Positions 47,555 to 61,629 of a DNA stretch of 64,000 bases are shown here, one piece after another. The notes beneath the pieces were generated by a model. It made no database searches and was not told the origin of the DNA. It was given only the letters and a program-made list of their open reading frames with translations. The translations under genes and the position numbers were made by a program. The stretch covers positions 621,880-685,879 of the forward strand of contig WELA01001462.1 of the NCBI GenBank assembly GCA_009602735.1, written 5' to 3'. Each line of letters opens with the position of its first letter. Position 1 is the stretch's first letter. The DNA comes from Mesotaenium endlicherianum (Eukaryota > Streptophyta > Zygnematophyceae > Zygnematales > Mesotaeniaceae).

Positions 47555-48393
47555 TCAGCCGCCGTGCAGCGTGGATATGAAAACGAGAGTGTCACCATCT
47601 TGCAGAGTGGCCGCCAGGCAGCCACAGAGCTCCCAGTCCACGTCGTTGATGAGCACCAGCAGGCCCGGCCTCCTGCATGCTCATTCACACTCGTCTGTGA
47701 GGACCCACAAGCTCACATAAAGTACACAAAATCGTTTGTTTGCAGTAGATGCTGAAGCAAAATCCACCTGGCATCCTGCTCTCAAACAGGCCCACTCCAC
47801 TTAGTCCATTTCAACTGAAACATGTCATGCTGATGAGCCTGGAGACTTCTGTCAGGGGAGCTTACACAGAGTCGCCTTTGAGAAACATCTCGGGTCTTTC
47901 CTTGAGGATGTTGTCCCTTATCCACGTAAGACAATTTTTCACATTCAGCTGCGGTAGAAAAAGCACTTCTTGATGTTAAAACATGTCGAGGTAGCATGGA
48001 TGGTTGCGCTTTGACCATACTGGTGAAGTACAAAGAATTTATATCCACGTCGTCCCCTAGAACAAACCACAGAGGGTTCGCCTAGCGTGCTTGTGCTCAA
48101 GACGATTTCATTACAGCAACTAGCAACACTATATGACCGTCACTAAGTTGGCAGATGTTGTGGTGCACCTGGACTTTGAATGTCGGAGAACGCAAGAAAA
48201 GACAGACAAAACACATGCATCATGTGCCCTAGCCAAGACAAGGAATGTGCACGCATCTCTCTGGTTGAAAATGGCCAGGCGTTGTGCAGGACAGGTACCT
48301 GAGCACTCGCAGTGTGAGGGGGAATATTCACAGCATGCTCCTTCACTCCTTCAAATAAAAGCTCCAACCCGCCACTGCCAAGCACCAAGCAGA
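47555..48393 (-). CDS. URM1: URM1, ubiquitin-related modifier 1 (sulfur carrier)
   Basis: Small beta-grasp protein. By family knowledge it carries sulfur as a C-terminal thiocarboxylate for 2-thiolation of wobble uridine in cytosolic tRNAs and can be conjugated to proteins. Minus-strand exons: 48299-48393 (start uncertain), 47866-47948, 47555-47672. They encode [20 protein letters not shown], then [20 protein letters not shown], then [17 protein letters not shown] and the terminal FISTLHGG followed by a stop. The Gly-Gly end is the activation site for the E1-like UBA4/MOCS3. Splice phases fit (0 at the first junction, 2 at the second). The initiator Met and a few first residues are not placed; they may lie in a small upstream exon right of 48393. 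It is far shorter than its neighbours and converges on LON2. Confidence 0.9.
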
Positions 48394-51314
48394 CTACTAC
48401 GGCTCAAAGGCCTGCTTGCAACTGCAACTGTAAGCCGAGTCATAAGTCTTCCAGACAGAGATAGTGAGACCATCCTCTTTTGCTCTTTAAACAAGAGCCA
48501 CTAGATGCTCAAGTCCAGACTGGGCCAACATGCTCACTTGATGGTAGCACGTACCACTCGAGTATAGCCTCACCCCCATGTGTTCACAATTTTCAAATGT
48601 TACTCGAGTTCGAAGATGTTCCCTGAAGAGTTTTTGCAAGATGAAGCAACCCCTCAGATGTACAAGGTTATTCTCTACATTGTTCTTGATGACGTTGTTG
48701 GGATTGAGTTTAACATGGTACTCTGGACTTGTACATTACAAGGAATAAGCGGGAAGAAGGACTGCATATACTGTCTGCCATTGACTACTTATCCCTGCTA
48801 ATCTCTTCTGCTCCAACCGTAGATTCTATGATCAGACATATTGAAGGGGCCTTCTCACAAACTTGAGTCAGTACTCTTAACTAGGCAGAACGAACAATGC
48901 AGCAAAGTAGTGATACTATCCCTTATTTTCACCTGAACTCGAGAGTGAGTTGCACCATCGTCACCAGTGCTCAAACCTGGCAATCGTTCCTGAAAGAAAA
49001 AAGCCTATGTAATATATTAATAAGTTTTTCTGTCAACAATATATTGGGCGTCTGTCGTCCATTACAGAGCATCCTGACGTCACGGCATATAGCAACCAAT
49101 CTCTATAAAAGAGCAGGCACTGTAGCTGCAGAAAGTAGTACTTCTATCCTTCTTCTATTTCCAAATTACAAATTTATTATAGTATGAGCATCTCCGCACC
49201 TGGTGGTAAATCAGCTCAAGAGGCTCGTACTAAAATCTCGCTCAACTGTAAGCTGACTCTATAGTTACTACCACTCGTCGCTGCTACTTGCAATTTGCTG
49301 CTAAAGGTCAAAATTGAGGGCAGTTCTTAAAAATGCCGACACTTGGGTTTCATTGGTGTAATTGGGTGGTACTTGCTGCTAACATCTGCTATTTTTGTTG
49401 GCTGTCGTGACCGTGTCCTTTATAGCACGTGTATAGCCGTTGTGCACCATTTGTCCAAGTTTGTCTCATGCAGGCTAGTCTTGTGGTGGATTCTGGTGTC
49501 TTCCCTTCACAACTTCCTAGTTAACAACCCGACCGCCCCTACACAAATTGGTGCAGTTAAGCCAGAGTTAAGCTGACATAAATGGATCTGACCGCAGTTG
49601 AGCCCAGTCGCAACTGCTCGCGCTCCGGCGGTTAAACATTCTTCGCTGTCAACGAGTGTCGACTTTCAAGTTTCAACATCATCTGCAGAAAACCGTTGGC
49701 CAGAACGTCATCTGACCATTGTTGTCCTAGCTACAGCTCCCACAGCGAGGGCCATCATAGCAACAACAAAAGAAGCAAGGGTCTGTTATAGCAAATACTT
49801 AACCTGTGCTAAATAACTACAAGGCGTTGGAAGTTGTCTTTGTTGCTAGCGCTGCCATGGCCCAGCGGAGGCTTTCAACTCTCATTGCACAAGGGAGAAC
49901 TTTATCATCAGCAATATTTTCTTCAGTAAGAAATTGCATACATTTCAGTACAGTGATTGAGTCTATGCTGCAGCTGTCTACGCTGTCATTCTTACACCGG
50001 ATGCGACCATCAACTATTAAAGTGGGCATCTGCAATATAAAAGATTTCAAGCAGAATATTGCATGGGTTTTGTTTTTCTGTGGACTGATTATACAACTGG
50101 TTCGGGACGTGAACTCTGCAGCGAGGATGTCATGGAGTTGAGGGTAATAGGAGGGGCATCACAGATCTTCTGGCACAAGGGGAGATTCAAAAACGGAAGG
50201 TACATAGTATGAGCTAACAAAAATACGCACAAATCGAAGTCTGTATATGACCTTGACGTTCGGCGTCGTCTTAGCAGGCGCAGTAAGTAAATGTAGCTCT
50301 GTATACAGGTCAAATGTGGGTTATGTCAGTAGAGTCTTTCGTAGAGGAATAAGCTGGTCATTACACTTTGAAGTCGGGTTCCTTTGATTTTCTCTGTGAT
50401 ACTTGATGTGTTCACTGGAACAAGTCTTTAGATTGCAGTCTGCTTCTCCTAGCAAATATCCACGAACTTCTTTGGCTCCTTCATGAAAAATTAGTCTGGA
50501 CATTAGTGAAGCTCTTCCAATACGATTATACAGGCCCTTTGCCTTCACATTAAAAATTGCAACGTGATGCGAATGGAGCAAGGAGTAGGGCTCACAGGTG
50601 TGCACTGCCATCTGTGCACCTGGTCCAGGATTGGCTGTTGACGAGCGAGTGCTACCAATATCTGCAGGCTCGTCACACAGGGGCATGGGTTGCAGCAGCT
50701 GGCCTTGCAGCTTACTCGGCCTCCTTCAGCGTTCATGCTGGAGGATCTGTCTCTGTGGAAGCTCCTCCGGAGGTACCCTCCCTGCTGTCACACATGTGCC
50801 TGCCTCTTCTTATCTTAGTCTCCTGGCTATTGTGCCCCACATTCTGGAAATTTCGCTTGAGAACCCCACGACTTTATCTCTGGTCACATGATAACCTCTG
50901 CTTTGCCATCTAATGAGCCTCATCTAGTGAATCTGCCTTGCCACTGACTTTTGAGTTGGGTCTTCAAAAGGATATCAGTTTGTCACCTTTCTGTTTTCTA
51001 TTGTTGGGAGGCGGAAGGGGGGCTCGGAGGGATATAGTGTGACACGTATGCACATAGTCCTTGATATCCATGAAAATACCAGTGTCTGGGTGAAGTCTCT
51101 ATTTATGGCACCCTTGTCGAGCTGAAACACGAGGAGGCAGCAGCTGAACTTGACGATTTCATGTCATGAATCTTCAGAGAAGCTGCAGTATGGTACGTCC
51201 TGAGCACCCACACAAACATTGCATGCAGCGTTCGGGCCGCACCTCAGTTCTTCAAAACAGTACACGACTCTGAAGACACTCCCCCTCTCTAATATTAATC
51301 TCTTTTCGCTGCAG
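48394..51314. other. Divergent region between URM1 and the kinase gene; possible 5' exons
   Basis: I see no firmly recognisable gene. It should hold the start of URM1 on the minus strand and the 5' end of the kinase gene on the plus strand. One candidate kinase 5' exon ends at 50772 (donor GTACCC) and would encode GAWVAAAGLAAYSASFSVHAG, a hydrophobic Ala-rich piece that could be a leader. Its start and its link to 51315 are unproven. Confidence 0.4.
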
Positions 51315-53626
<2,312 letters not shown>

Positions 53627-56385
53627 TGCCTTTTTGGGCATGAATCTGCTTGAAAGCATTGCATAATGACCATTATTTACCTTGGTCACCTAGGCATCAC
53701 AAGAGAGAAGGTAGAAAGCTTGTCCTCCATGGTAAACCTTAGGTCAAGTTTTCCGGATACTAAGCGAGGCAATGGTTATGGAGAAGGATTGTCAGTGCTG
53801 GCAGAAGTATGTATCTACGTCGCTTATCACGTAGTTTAGATATTTGTGAGAGATATCTTAATAAATTTGAACATAGTTTTCACCCAGTGAGCCATTTGCA
53901 AGATGACAGGTATTTGTAACAGGTGTAAGTTGCTCTTACTTTAACCTTCTCCTCTGTTCCCTGAAGACTCGGTTGCCTTTGAAATTTGAGGCCTTAACTC
54001 CATTCTGCAAGCTCCAGAAAGAGCTTCTTTGGGACACTCTCAAACCAAACAAAAAGGATGCTTCATATCACAGGTCATTGCTAGCATATGGAAGCCGTCT
54101 TCTTCTTTCAGCAGTTAATAAGGGATGAAGCCAAGCTTTGTAGCGTGTACTTACTAATCTGTGGTCAATGTAGGTCGCAAATATTGAGTAGAGTGCCACG
54201 CATAAAAGTCTCATGTCATAGTTTTGGGCCTGTACTTCAGGAAGCAAAATATCATGTGTACTTGTCTACGGTGTGTTTGCCAACATTGATAGAATACTGA
54301 CATCCTGAGTTACGACCTGCTGACACCATGGTGATATGACCCCAAATATTTTGCCCACATTCACAAATAAATAGTAGGATTGTGTATCATAGTCTTGATA
54401 TGATGTACGGTTGACATCAAGTGCACTGGCTGCCATTCATGTCATCTTCTTCCAGAAGCATCGATGTAAGTGTATCTTATCTATTCATAGAAGCAACATC
54501 GAGAGTGAGAGCGCCAGTGCGGGGGCGGGTCAGGCAGAGGCTGATAGAAAAAGGCAAAAGACCACAGAGTTGCTAAAAGAAGATTGATTCCAAAAGCTGG
54601 ATAGAAAGAGACTAAGTTTCTTGAACACACTTGAAAATCTGAAGGCAATCGGGTAAATCTATTCTAAAGGCGACTTGGAATGACAATCTCATCCAGCACA
54701 ATGATAAGGAAGCCATATTTGCTTAATTATTTATCAAAGTTGTTTTCTCGAGTACAATCTACAGCCAAGGTACAAACAGCATCAGGCCCTTGGAGTTCGC
54801 CACATTTGTGAAACAATTATAAAGATTTAAGAAAAATAAACGGAAAGCCTAAAAAGGCAACTTTCTTTGAATTGCAATGTTCTTGCAACCGCTTGCAATT
54901 GATTATTGCAAACTACAATTTGATCCTGGCGACAGGGCAGAAGACCTGTATGCAAGTAGTAGCTTCCGCACGATTTGTGAAATTGGTTGAAGGCACTATA
55001 ACTATCTTCAAAATGAACATTTTGAAACAACTCTGAAAAGAGAGGCCATGAAATTGAGCTGGTGTGTGAACACTGAAGCTGCTGAATGAGGGAACTTGGT
55101 CAATTTTCAGCCAGGTCAATGAGGTGCAGAGTCAACACAACCAAACTTGACCCGACATTGACCTGCAGAGTCAAGAATTACTAATTGACCAGGCCAGACC
55201 AGGCATGAGACCAGGCCATCGACAAAATTGCATCACCTTCGCACATGAAGCACCGACACAGCTATGCACAATCGATGACTTGCGGTAAACTGCGGTGAAC
55301 AGCGATGAACGTGGAAAGTTTTGCGCCGAAACTACCGTAAAGCAAGGTGAAGGCGAACGCATCAAATTGGACACATGCAGGTGAATATTATCCTAGGACA
55401 AAGTTTTTAAATTACGGCGATTTGCGACGAACCACCTGAAAGACAAATTATTTCTGACAGCGACAGAGCAGGTGCCCTTGGTCTCATTGCACCCATTTTT
55501 AAATTGCAACTATGCATATATACGCGAAGCATCCAGTCTTGTGTTCGTCCTGTGGGAGCCTTTAGTTTGTTGACTTCTCCAACGCCTTCAAGTCAGCGTT
55601 GCCTTTCTACATCACTGTTGATGATGCTTTAAAATCGCTTACTATGCTCCATTATATGCTGAGATTAGTCCAAGAACGGCAATCATAGCATGCACTGCAT
55701 CCTTTTTGCAACTAGTTCGTTCTTTAGCTGCAATCTTTCTTTGATCACCTACATATATTGGAGAAAGTCAATAAGTTATGTTTCCGAGGACGCATTCCGG
55801 AATAAGGAATCAAACTTTTGACAACAAGGCACGGTTTCAGAGAAGGTAATATAGCTTATGACTACTAGAGCTGGTTTAAGCTAGACCCGGTGGAGCCTCA
55901 GTCTCCGACTCTTCTCTTGCTTCCTGTCAGAAGTTGATGTTCTTTGCATCTCGGTTTTAAGCTTTCCTCTGTGAGTTCTCAAACATGGATGTCCTTCCAA
56001 GAACCGTAGCCAGGAAATTGGGGGCTTCCTCATGTCCTTGTTCACGTGAGGGACTGCTTGACAGTGGTGTTCTAGTCTCATGTGGTACATTGTAAAATTC
56101 TTGACACTGTTGGTGTACTACAATTGCATCTTGGCGACAGCCTCCCTTGTAATACGAGATGGCAGAAAGTTGGTAGTGGAACTGGGGTGATGGAATGAGT
56201 CTTCTGGAGCTCTATGCCCGGCACCTCTGAAATTCACGACCCTGCTTACAGCTGGTTCAAGTTTTGCCTCTGGTCACTTTACATGAGGGCAATGGTTAGG
56301 TCAATCCCTCTCATTCAGGCAGGGCAAAGAACTTGTGATTTAGAGGGAGGCGCTTTGTTTCTTTGACAGGACGCGGCAAACAGCG
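53627..56385. other. Intergenic region, no gene recognised
   Basis: AT-richer than the exons around it. Includes possible kinase 3' UTR up to about 53930. I see no long frame with similarity, no RNA gene and no clear repeat unit, only short GTCAA-rich stretches near 55100-55200. Confidence 0.5.
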
Positions 56386-59300
56386 ATGCTACTACTTGTT
56401 GTTCTAGGAAATGCTGCTATAGTGTTCCTCCTGTACAGTTCTGCTCCGGGCATCTCTCCCCCAGTCAACAACCCCAAAGTAGCAGCTCCTGTGGAAAAGG
56501 AGACCCCTAAAGGCGCTCTATCTCAACTCCCTTCTGCGCATCAAAGAGAGTGAGTGGGATCGTCTCTTTTTCGCATCTGAAAATTGAACACATGTCACAA
56601 TGAGTAGCCTCATATTAGTTCCGGATAAGTCACAGTAGTGGACCTTGTAAGGCCGTTGGAGAGGTGCATTGGCTATGCCAAAAGACCAACCCAACACCTG
56701 TACGAAAGCCTCACATATTCTGCATGCTAGCTTTTGACAATGTTCTCTCTGCAAAGTGCAGGTTCAATGGTGGGCATGGGTTGCAAGGCTTTGTGTACTT
56801 CAGTGGATACAGGATACAAATGAACGAGTTTGCAGCATTGGGCTTGGCGGCCCTTGTTCTTCATGACCTCAAGCAAGCGGATGCATGCAGGTGTGTGTGT
56901 CCCTGCACCCTCAGCCCTCGACTCTAGTAGAGACAAATCTGTACGTGCACCACATGGATCAACATGTGTTCTCTCGTCCCCTTGCCCTCCATGCGACGTG
57001 CATGGATGGCAGTGCGATGCTGCTGGAGAGGAGCATCGGGCTCCCATTTCTCAAAGGGAGCCTGCTTGCGGAGCTGGTGAGCGCGCAGATGGGTGATGCC
57101 CAACGGCACCTCCATCCAGGGCAGCATCCAGATGCACTATCCGGGAGAGCACCACGCGCGCATGTACGAGACCATCATCCTCAAGTGCCTGCTCGCCCGC
57201 CCTGCTCTGGGCCTGTGAGTCCACACCTGCCACCCCTTTCATCTTGCAGACGACGTCTGTCACCATCAGGTGCGGGTGGTGCTTGCTTGTCCTCATATGC
57301 ATACGTAATTGTGCGTGCGAACGCGTGCACAGTATGGGTGGGAGCCTGATGATGACGATAGATGGGGAAGAAGTGCCGGTGTACTCGGAGGAGCCGGGTA
57401 CAGATCCTCATGAGGTGCTGGCGGGTGCGCCCTACAAGCGCTTCCTCACCTACTGCTCGCCGCCCATGTACGGCTCTATCGACCCCCAGCGCGTCAAGGA
57501 GTGGCTGGAGTACCACCGGAGCACGCACGGTGTTGACGTGAGTTGCCCCTAAGTCCTGCCGAAGGAAGGATCTTGCGTGCTGTGTATGCCACTGCCATCC
57601 TGCTGCCGTGGGGCATGGATGTCGGCACGAGGGGGGGCACGAGGGGGNNNNNNNNNNNNNNNNNNNNNNNNNNNNNNNNNNNNNNNNNNNNNNNNNNNNN
57701 NNNNNNNNNNNNNNNNNNNNNNNNNNNNNNNNNNNNNNNNNNNNNNNNNNNNNNNNNNNNNNNNNNNNNNNNNNNNNNNNNNNNNNNNNNNNNNNNNNNN
57801 NNNNNNNNNNNNNNNNNNNNNNNNNNNNNNNNNNNNNNNNNNNNNNNNNNNNNNNNNNNNNNNNNNNNNNNNNNNNNNNNNNNNNNNNNNNNNNNNNNNN
57901 NNNNNNNNNNNNNNNNNNNNNNNNNNNNNNNNNNNNNNNNNNNNNNNNNNNNNNNNNNNNNNNNNNNNNNNNNNNNNNNNNNNNNNNNNNNNNNNNNNNN
58001 NNNNNNNNNNNNNNNNNNGGGGGGGGGGATTTGAAGCATAAAATGCGAAGCGCGATTCTTTCATAGTGTTTTCCAAAAAAGAATCGATATGACTTTGGTA
58101 AGTGAGCGTGAGGGGGTGGGCAGCACGTGCACATGTACGACGCGGGCGGGCTGGACGCGGACGTGATGAAGGTGCTGCAGCCGTACCTGGATGCGGGCAC
58201 CATGGACATCACGGACATCAAGGCCTCTCTCAAGTATGACACATGGCTCTACAGCCAGGTGAGCAGGCAGCATGCCCGTGGCCCTCGCCCTCTTCACCTA
58301 CTAGAGCTTCCAGCAACGGCCGTTGCTGCTGCTGCAGGTGAACTCGTGCATGTCCCGCATGGTGGGTGGTGGGTGTACTGCGTGCACACTTGGCCTGATG
58401 TTGAGGGCGGGAGCCCGGGGATGCAGGTGCTTGTCGTGAATGACTGTGCGCTGCGGACCAGGGCTACTAGCAGGTGGGCTCTCATGATGGACATTGACGA
58501 GTACTTGCACGTCACGGCAGCGCCCCACACGCTCCCCAGCTTTTTGAAACCGATGCCAAACATCTCGTGGGTGTCCATAGGGAGCCTGTCGTACACCATT
58601 GACACGTGTGGCGCGCCCGTGGTCAGTCACTCTCCTCCTCCTTTTCCTCCTCCTCTTGGGCTGTGTCGCCCACTCAAGTGCAACTGTCACCTGTAGCCTA
58701 TATGTGGCTTCCAGCAGCACATTCTTACGTGCTTCCATCGAGCAGGCGTGTAGCTGCTGACTCCTCATCCCAATGCACCACGCCAGGCCTTTCTCCTCCT
58801 TGCCGTGATTTGAAGCGCCCCTTTCACAGGCCAGCTGCTGATGAGCGCTTTTTTGAGGGAAGGGGGCATCAGGAAGGAGGGCCTCACTCGTGGGCTGTGG
58901 AGAGGCTGGTGTTCCACGAGCCCAGCGTCCACTGCAGAGACCCGTCAAAGTACCCCAGGTCAGCTCTCCCTTAGCTGCCGCTTCTTCTTCTTTCAACGCT
59001 CACTCTTGGAGGCTTGAGCGAAGGTCTCTGTGGCAAAGCCACCCCATGTCTGTGCTTTTCCTTCACCGCCAAATCTGAGGATCGCGTGCTAGGAGGTTGC
59101 GCCGTGCAATAGTGCTGCATGGGTCTAGGATTTTGTGAAGGAAAGTACGTTATGTATAGACTACCCAGTCCTTTTTGGACTCATATCCAGGAGAGGTCGA
59201 GCTGGGTCTTATTCAGCGGATGTGGACACGAGGGTGCAGCCGAGAGCTTTGCTTGAAGTGGGATGGGCACCGAAAGTACGTGGTCAACCCCAGGCGCATA

Positions 59301-59516
59301 GAGGTGCTACAGATTCACCGCGTCATGGAGCCGGCTGAAGGCGGCATGAACTCGCACACGTCCCTCATCCGCCTCAACCACTTCCGAGGCCTTGGCATCA
59401 AGGACAAGCCCATCTGCCGACAGTCACTCAGCTTCTCCAACCCGGCCCCCAAGGGGTTTGTACGGGACCCCTCAGTTGCCCGCATGGCTCTGGCTGTGCG
59501 GCGTAAGATGAGGTAG
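56386..59516 (+). CDS. Glycosyltransferase family 92 (DUF23) type II membrane protein
   Basis: Eight exons with matching phases: 56386-56549, 56762-56890, 57089-57214, 57333-57537, 58124-58258, 58427-58621, 58873-58958, 59240-59516 (438 residues). Residues of about 1-17 (MLLLVVLGNAAIVFLLY) form an uncleaved signal-anchor, then a Pro-rich stem, as in Golgi transferases. The lumenal domain shows FVYFSGYRIQMNEF, WLEYHRSTHGVDHVHMYDA, LQPYLDAGTMDITD, the metal/nucleotide-sugar motif DIDE in WALMMDIDEYLHV, then ERLVFHEPSVHCRDP and LCLKWDGHRKYVVNPRR. This order is that of family GT92 (related to animal beta-galactosyltransferases of N-glycan cores); the sugar used cannot be read from sequence. The 371-N gap falls in the intron 57538-58123, so the coding part is intact. 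A 24-base mini-exon at about 58339-58362 is possible. The ATG is in frame 16 bases after an AG, so an upstream exon cannot be excluded. Confidence 0.9.
57648..58018. other. Assembly gap (371 N) in GT92 intron
   Basis: Run of N flanked by G-runs on both sides, typical of a homopolymer or tandem-repeat assembly failure. Reading frames across it are artefacts. Confidence 1.
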
Positions 59517-59587
59517 CAAGGGAGCGCCCTTTTCTCTTCTTTACCCTGTGCTACTGCTGCAACATTCACTAACGTCACACATGAGAC

Positions 59588-59592
59588 TGTAA
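59588..59592 (+). promoter_or_regulatory. Putative TGTAA polyadenylation signal of the GT92 gene
   Basis: TGTAA 72 bases past the stop codon. This pentamer is the known chlorophyte polyadenylation motif. Confidence 0.45.
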
Positions 59593-59700
59593 AGGGCTCC
59601 AAGTTCCAATGGTTTTCTCCCCCCCCACTTGAGGTTCTCAAGTCCGCAATTCTCTGAAGAAGGGCTGACTTAAAAATCTATGGTTAATTGCCATACAAAC

Positions 59701-59782
59701 AATTTGACAATTTGTATTCAAATTGCCTGATTTCGAAAGAAAGAAGGTGATATTAGAAAGAATAGTAGGAGTATTAGTATGC
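59701..59782 (-). repeat. 82-bp direct repeat, outer copy
   Basis: Matches 60403-60484 in the same orientation with one difference in 82 bases. Likely an outer terminal repeat of the recombinase retrotransposon. Confidence 0.9.
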
Positions 59783-59975
59783 TACACTTGCGCGTCATTT
59801 TGTTCTTGTCTAGTCCTTTCCTACATGCTGTTACGCTTATCTGTACTTGACTAATCAATAACAAGACAAAGAGGTCAAAACAACTATATTCCAACTCCTA
59901 ACCAACACTACTAATCGACGAAAACATATTGTAACACTAACAAAACAACAACCACCCTATTGTGCATACCAAAGA

Positions 59976-60360
59976 CTATTGCTGGCACCAACTTCGTTGC
60001 CTGCCTTGTGCCTCTCCCAGTGGAGTGGAGGGTTAGAGGGGTGGGTAAGTGGGTATATGTAGCAGCTACCTTCCTGTTGCAATGAGGCTTCTGTGCAACG
60101 AGACGCCTTATGAAGCTTTTGTTTGTCGAGGAGACACAACACGTGTGAAATTGATCAAGTTTGAACACTGTTGCTGGCACCAACTTCGTTGCCCGCCTCG
60201 TGCCTCTCCCCGTGGATTGGGGGGTTAGAGGGGTGGGTGGGTGGGTATGTGTAGCAACTACCTTCCTGCTGCAATGAGGCTTCTTTGCAACGAGAAGCCT
60301 TATGAGGGTTTTGTTTGTCGATGAGACACAACACATGTGATATCGATCAGATTTGAACAC
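59976..60360 (-). repeat. Two tandem copies of a 192-bp unit
   Basis: 59976-60167 and 60168-60360 share the layout TTGCTGGCACCAACTTCG ... TTTGAACAC with scattered differences (about one in eight to ten by eye). No frame in it resembles a known protein. It lies between the two 82-bp repeats. Confidence 0.88.
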
Positions 60361-60372
60361 TTGTCAAACTTT

Positions 60373-60399
60373 GGTTTGCGACATGAAATGTCGCAAACC
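60373..60399. repeat. Perfect 12-bp hairpin with 3-base loop
   Basis: GGTTTGCGACAT (60373-60384), loop GAA, ATGTCGCAAACC (60388-60399). It stands just outside the inner 82-bp repeat and could be a recombinase binding site or an RNA end structure. Confidence 0.9.
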
Positions 60400-60402
60400 T
60401 TC

Positions 60403-60484
60403 AATTTGACAATTTGTGTTCAAATTGCCTGATTTCGAAAGAAAGAAGGTGATATTAGAAAGAATAGTAGGAGTATTAGTATGC
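60403..60484 (-). repeat. 82-bp direct repeat, inner copy
   Basis: See 59701-59782. The two starts are 702 bases apart. Confidence 0.9.
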
Positions 60485-60588
60485 AATATTAATAGCATAC
60501 AAGGTACTTCTAGGCTAGGCTAGTGGTTAGCGTAGAAGTTGGGTCTTATCTAAGTAGTGGCCCCTACGGGTCGTACTACATGGTATTG

Positions 60589-61582
60589 CTACTTGCGTCT
60601 AAAAGCTGCTAGAATTTGCTCTTGGTCATAGGGAGCATCGCTAGCATCGTCAGGGATGGCTATGGTTCGGGCCGCGGATGCCAGTGACTGCTGCAGGTGA
60701 AGCACGTATGGCTCTTTTCCTCGAGCAGATTTCCATCTGCCCATAGTTTGGGCTACGGCATCTGGGACGCCCAAGTTGGCGGCTGCTGTGGCGGCTCCCT
60801 TTCGCAAGGAGTGCGTCCCCATGTTCTGTGTAAGGCCCACCGATGCGAATAGTTCCTTGCACCACTTATTCACAGTGGCGTGTGAGGCGGGCTGGAGAGA
60901 AGATCTGCCAGATGTATATGCCGAATTAGAGGTCCATCGAGAGCATACTCTGGAATCTCCGCCACTAACCTACACAACATTTTTACCGGGCACCACTTGG
61001 AGTTGCTTGCGTGAAGGGCACCCCATGGCCCTCACCAATTTGGTCCGTCTTAGAGGACGGGAGGTGCAAGTAAATGGCTGTGATGTTTGGACCACCCGTG
61101 ATGTCGAGATCCTGAATTCTGGTTTTGGCCAGATCTGAGTATCGCAGACAAGCACTATACATGAGCATCATCGCGGCCACCTTCATGAGCGATGCGGCGG
61201 TGGCACCTGGCCCTGCGTGCTTTTCAAAAATCGCAGTGAGGGTGCAGGGTGCGACCGGCATCATGGTGTGCTTGGGTCTGGGCAGCAACCTTTGCGCTGC
61301 TTTTCTAAGGGTACTGATTTTGTTGTGCAATGTGGGGCTAGGTAGCTCCGCTAGTCGATGCACGCAAAAGATTGCAGCCGATGACAAATGGTATGTAGAC
61401 CAGGTGACACGCTCCTGGATGAGGTACAAGCAGTAGAGCCTGATCACCTCGACTGGCGCCGGAAGATCCTGCAAATTATGCATTTTGCACCACCGTTGAA
61501 AACGCATCCAGTAAGTGTTGTAAGTACGCAGACTGGTAGGCGCGATAGTGTGGAGCAACACGTCCACGCTCGTGGCTTCCAA
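60589..61582 (-). pseudogene. Tyrosine recombinase region of the DIRS/PAT-like element
   Basis: The N-terminal part has a SAM-like core-binding segment (SLRTYNTYWMRFQRWCK) and the first catalytic Arg region (YSACLRYSDLAKTRIQDLD). The C-terminal part carries the His-x-x-Arg box (GTHSLRKGAATAAA) and GRWKS before the expected nucleophilic Tyr region. By family knowledge it inserts a circular double-stranded cDNA without target duplication. The region is broken about once. Confidence 0.8.
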
Positions 61583-61629
61583 GGCTTGTAAGGCCGGATT
61601 TTCGAAAAGTCGATATTCTGCTCAGCACC

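Noticed and set aside
56930-57088. Additional GT92 exon from the open frame with HHMDQHVFSRP
   Set aside because: No splice pair joins it in phase to the exons on both sides, whereas the direct junction 56890-57089 is in phase and gives family-like sequence.
57494-58076. Frames across the second N run
   Set aside because: Artefact of the gap, which lies in a GT92 intron.
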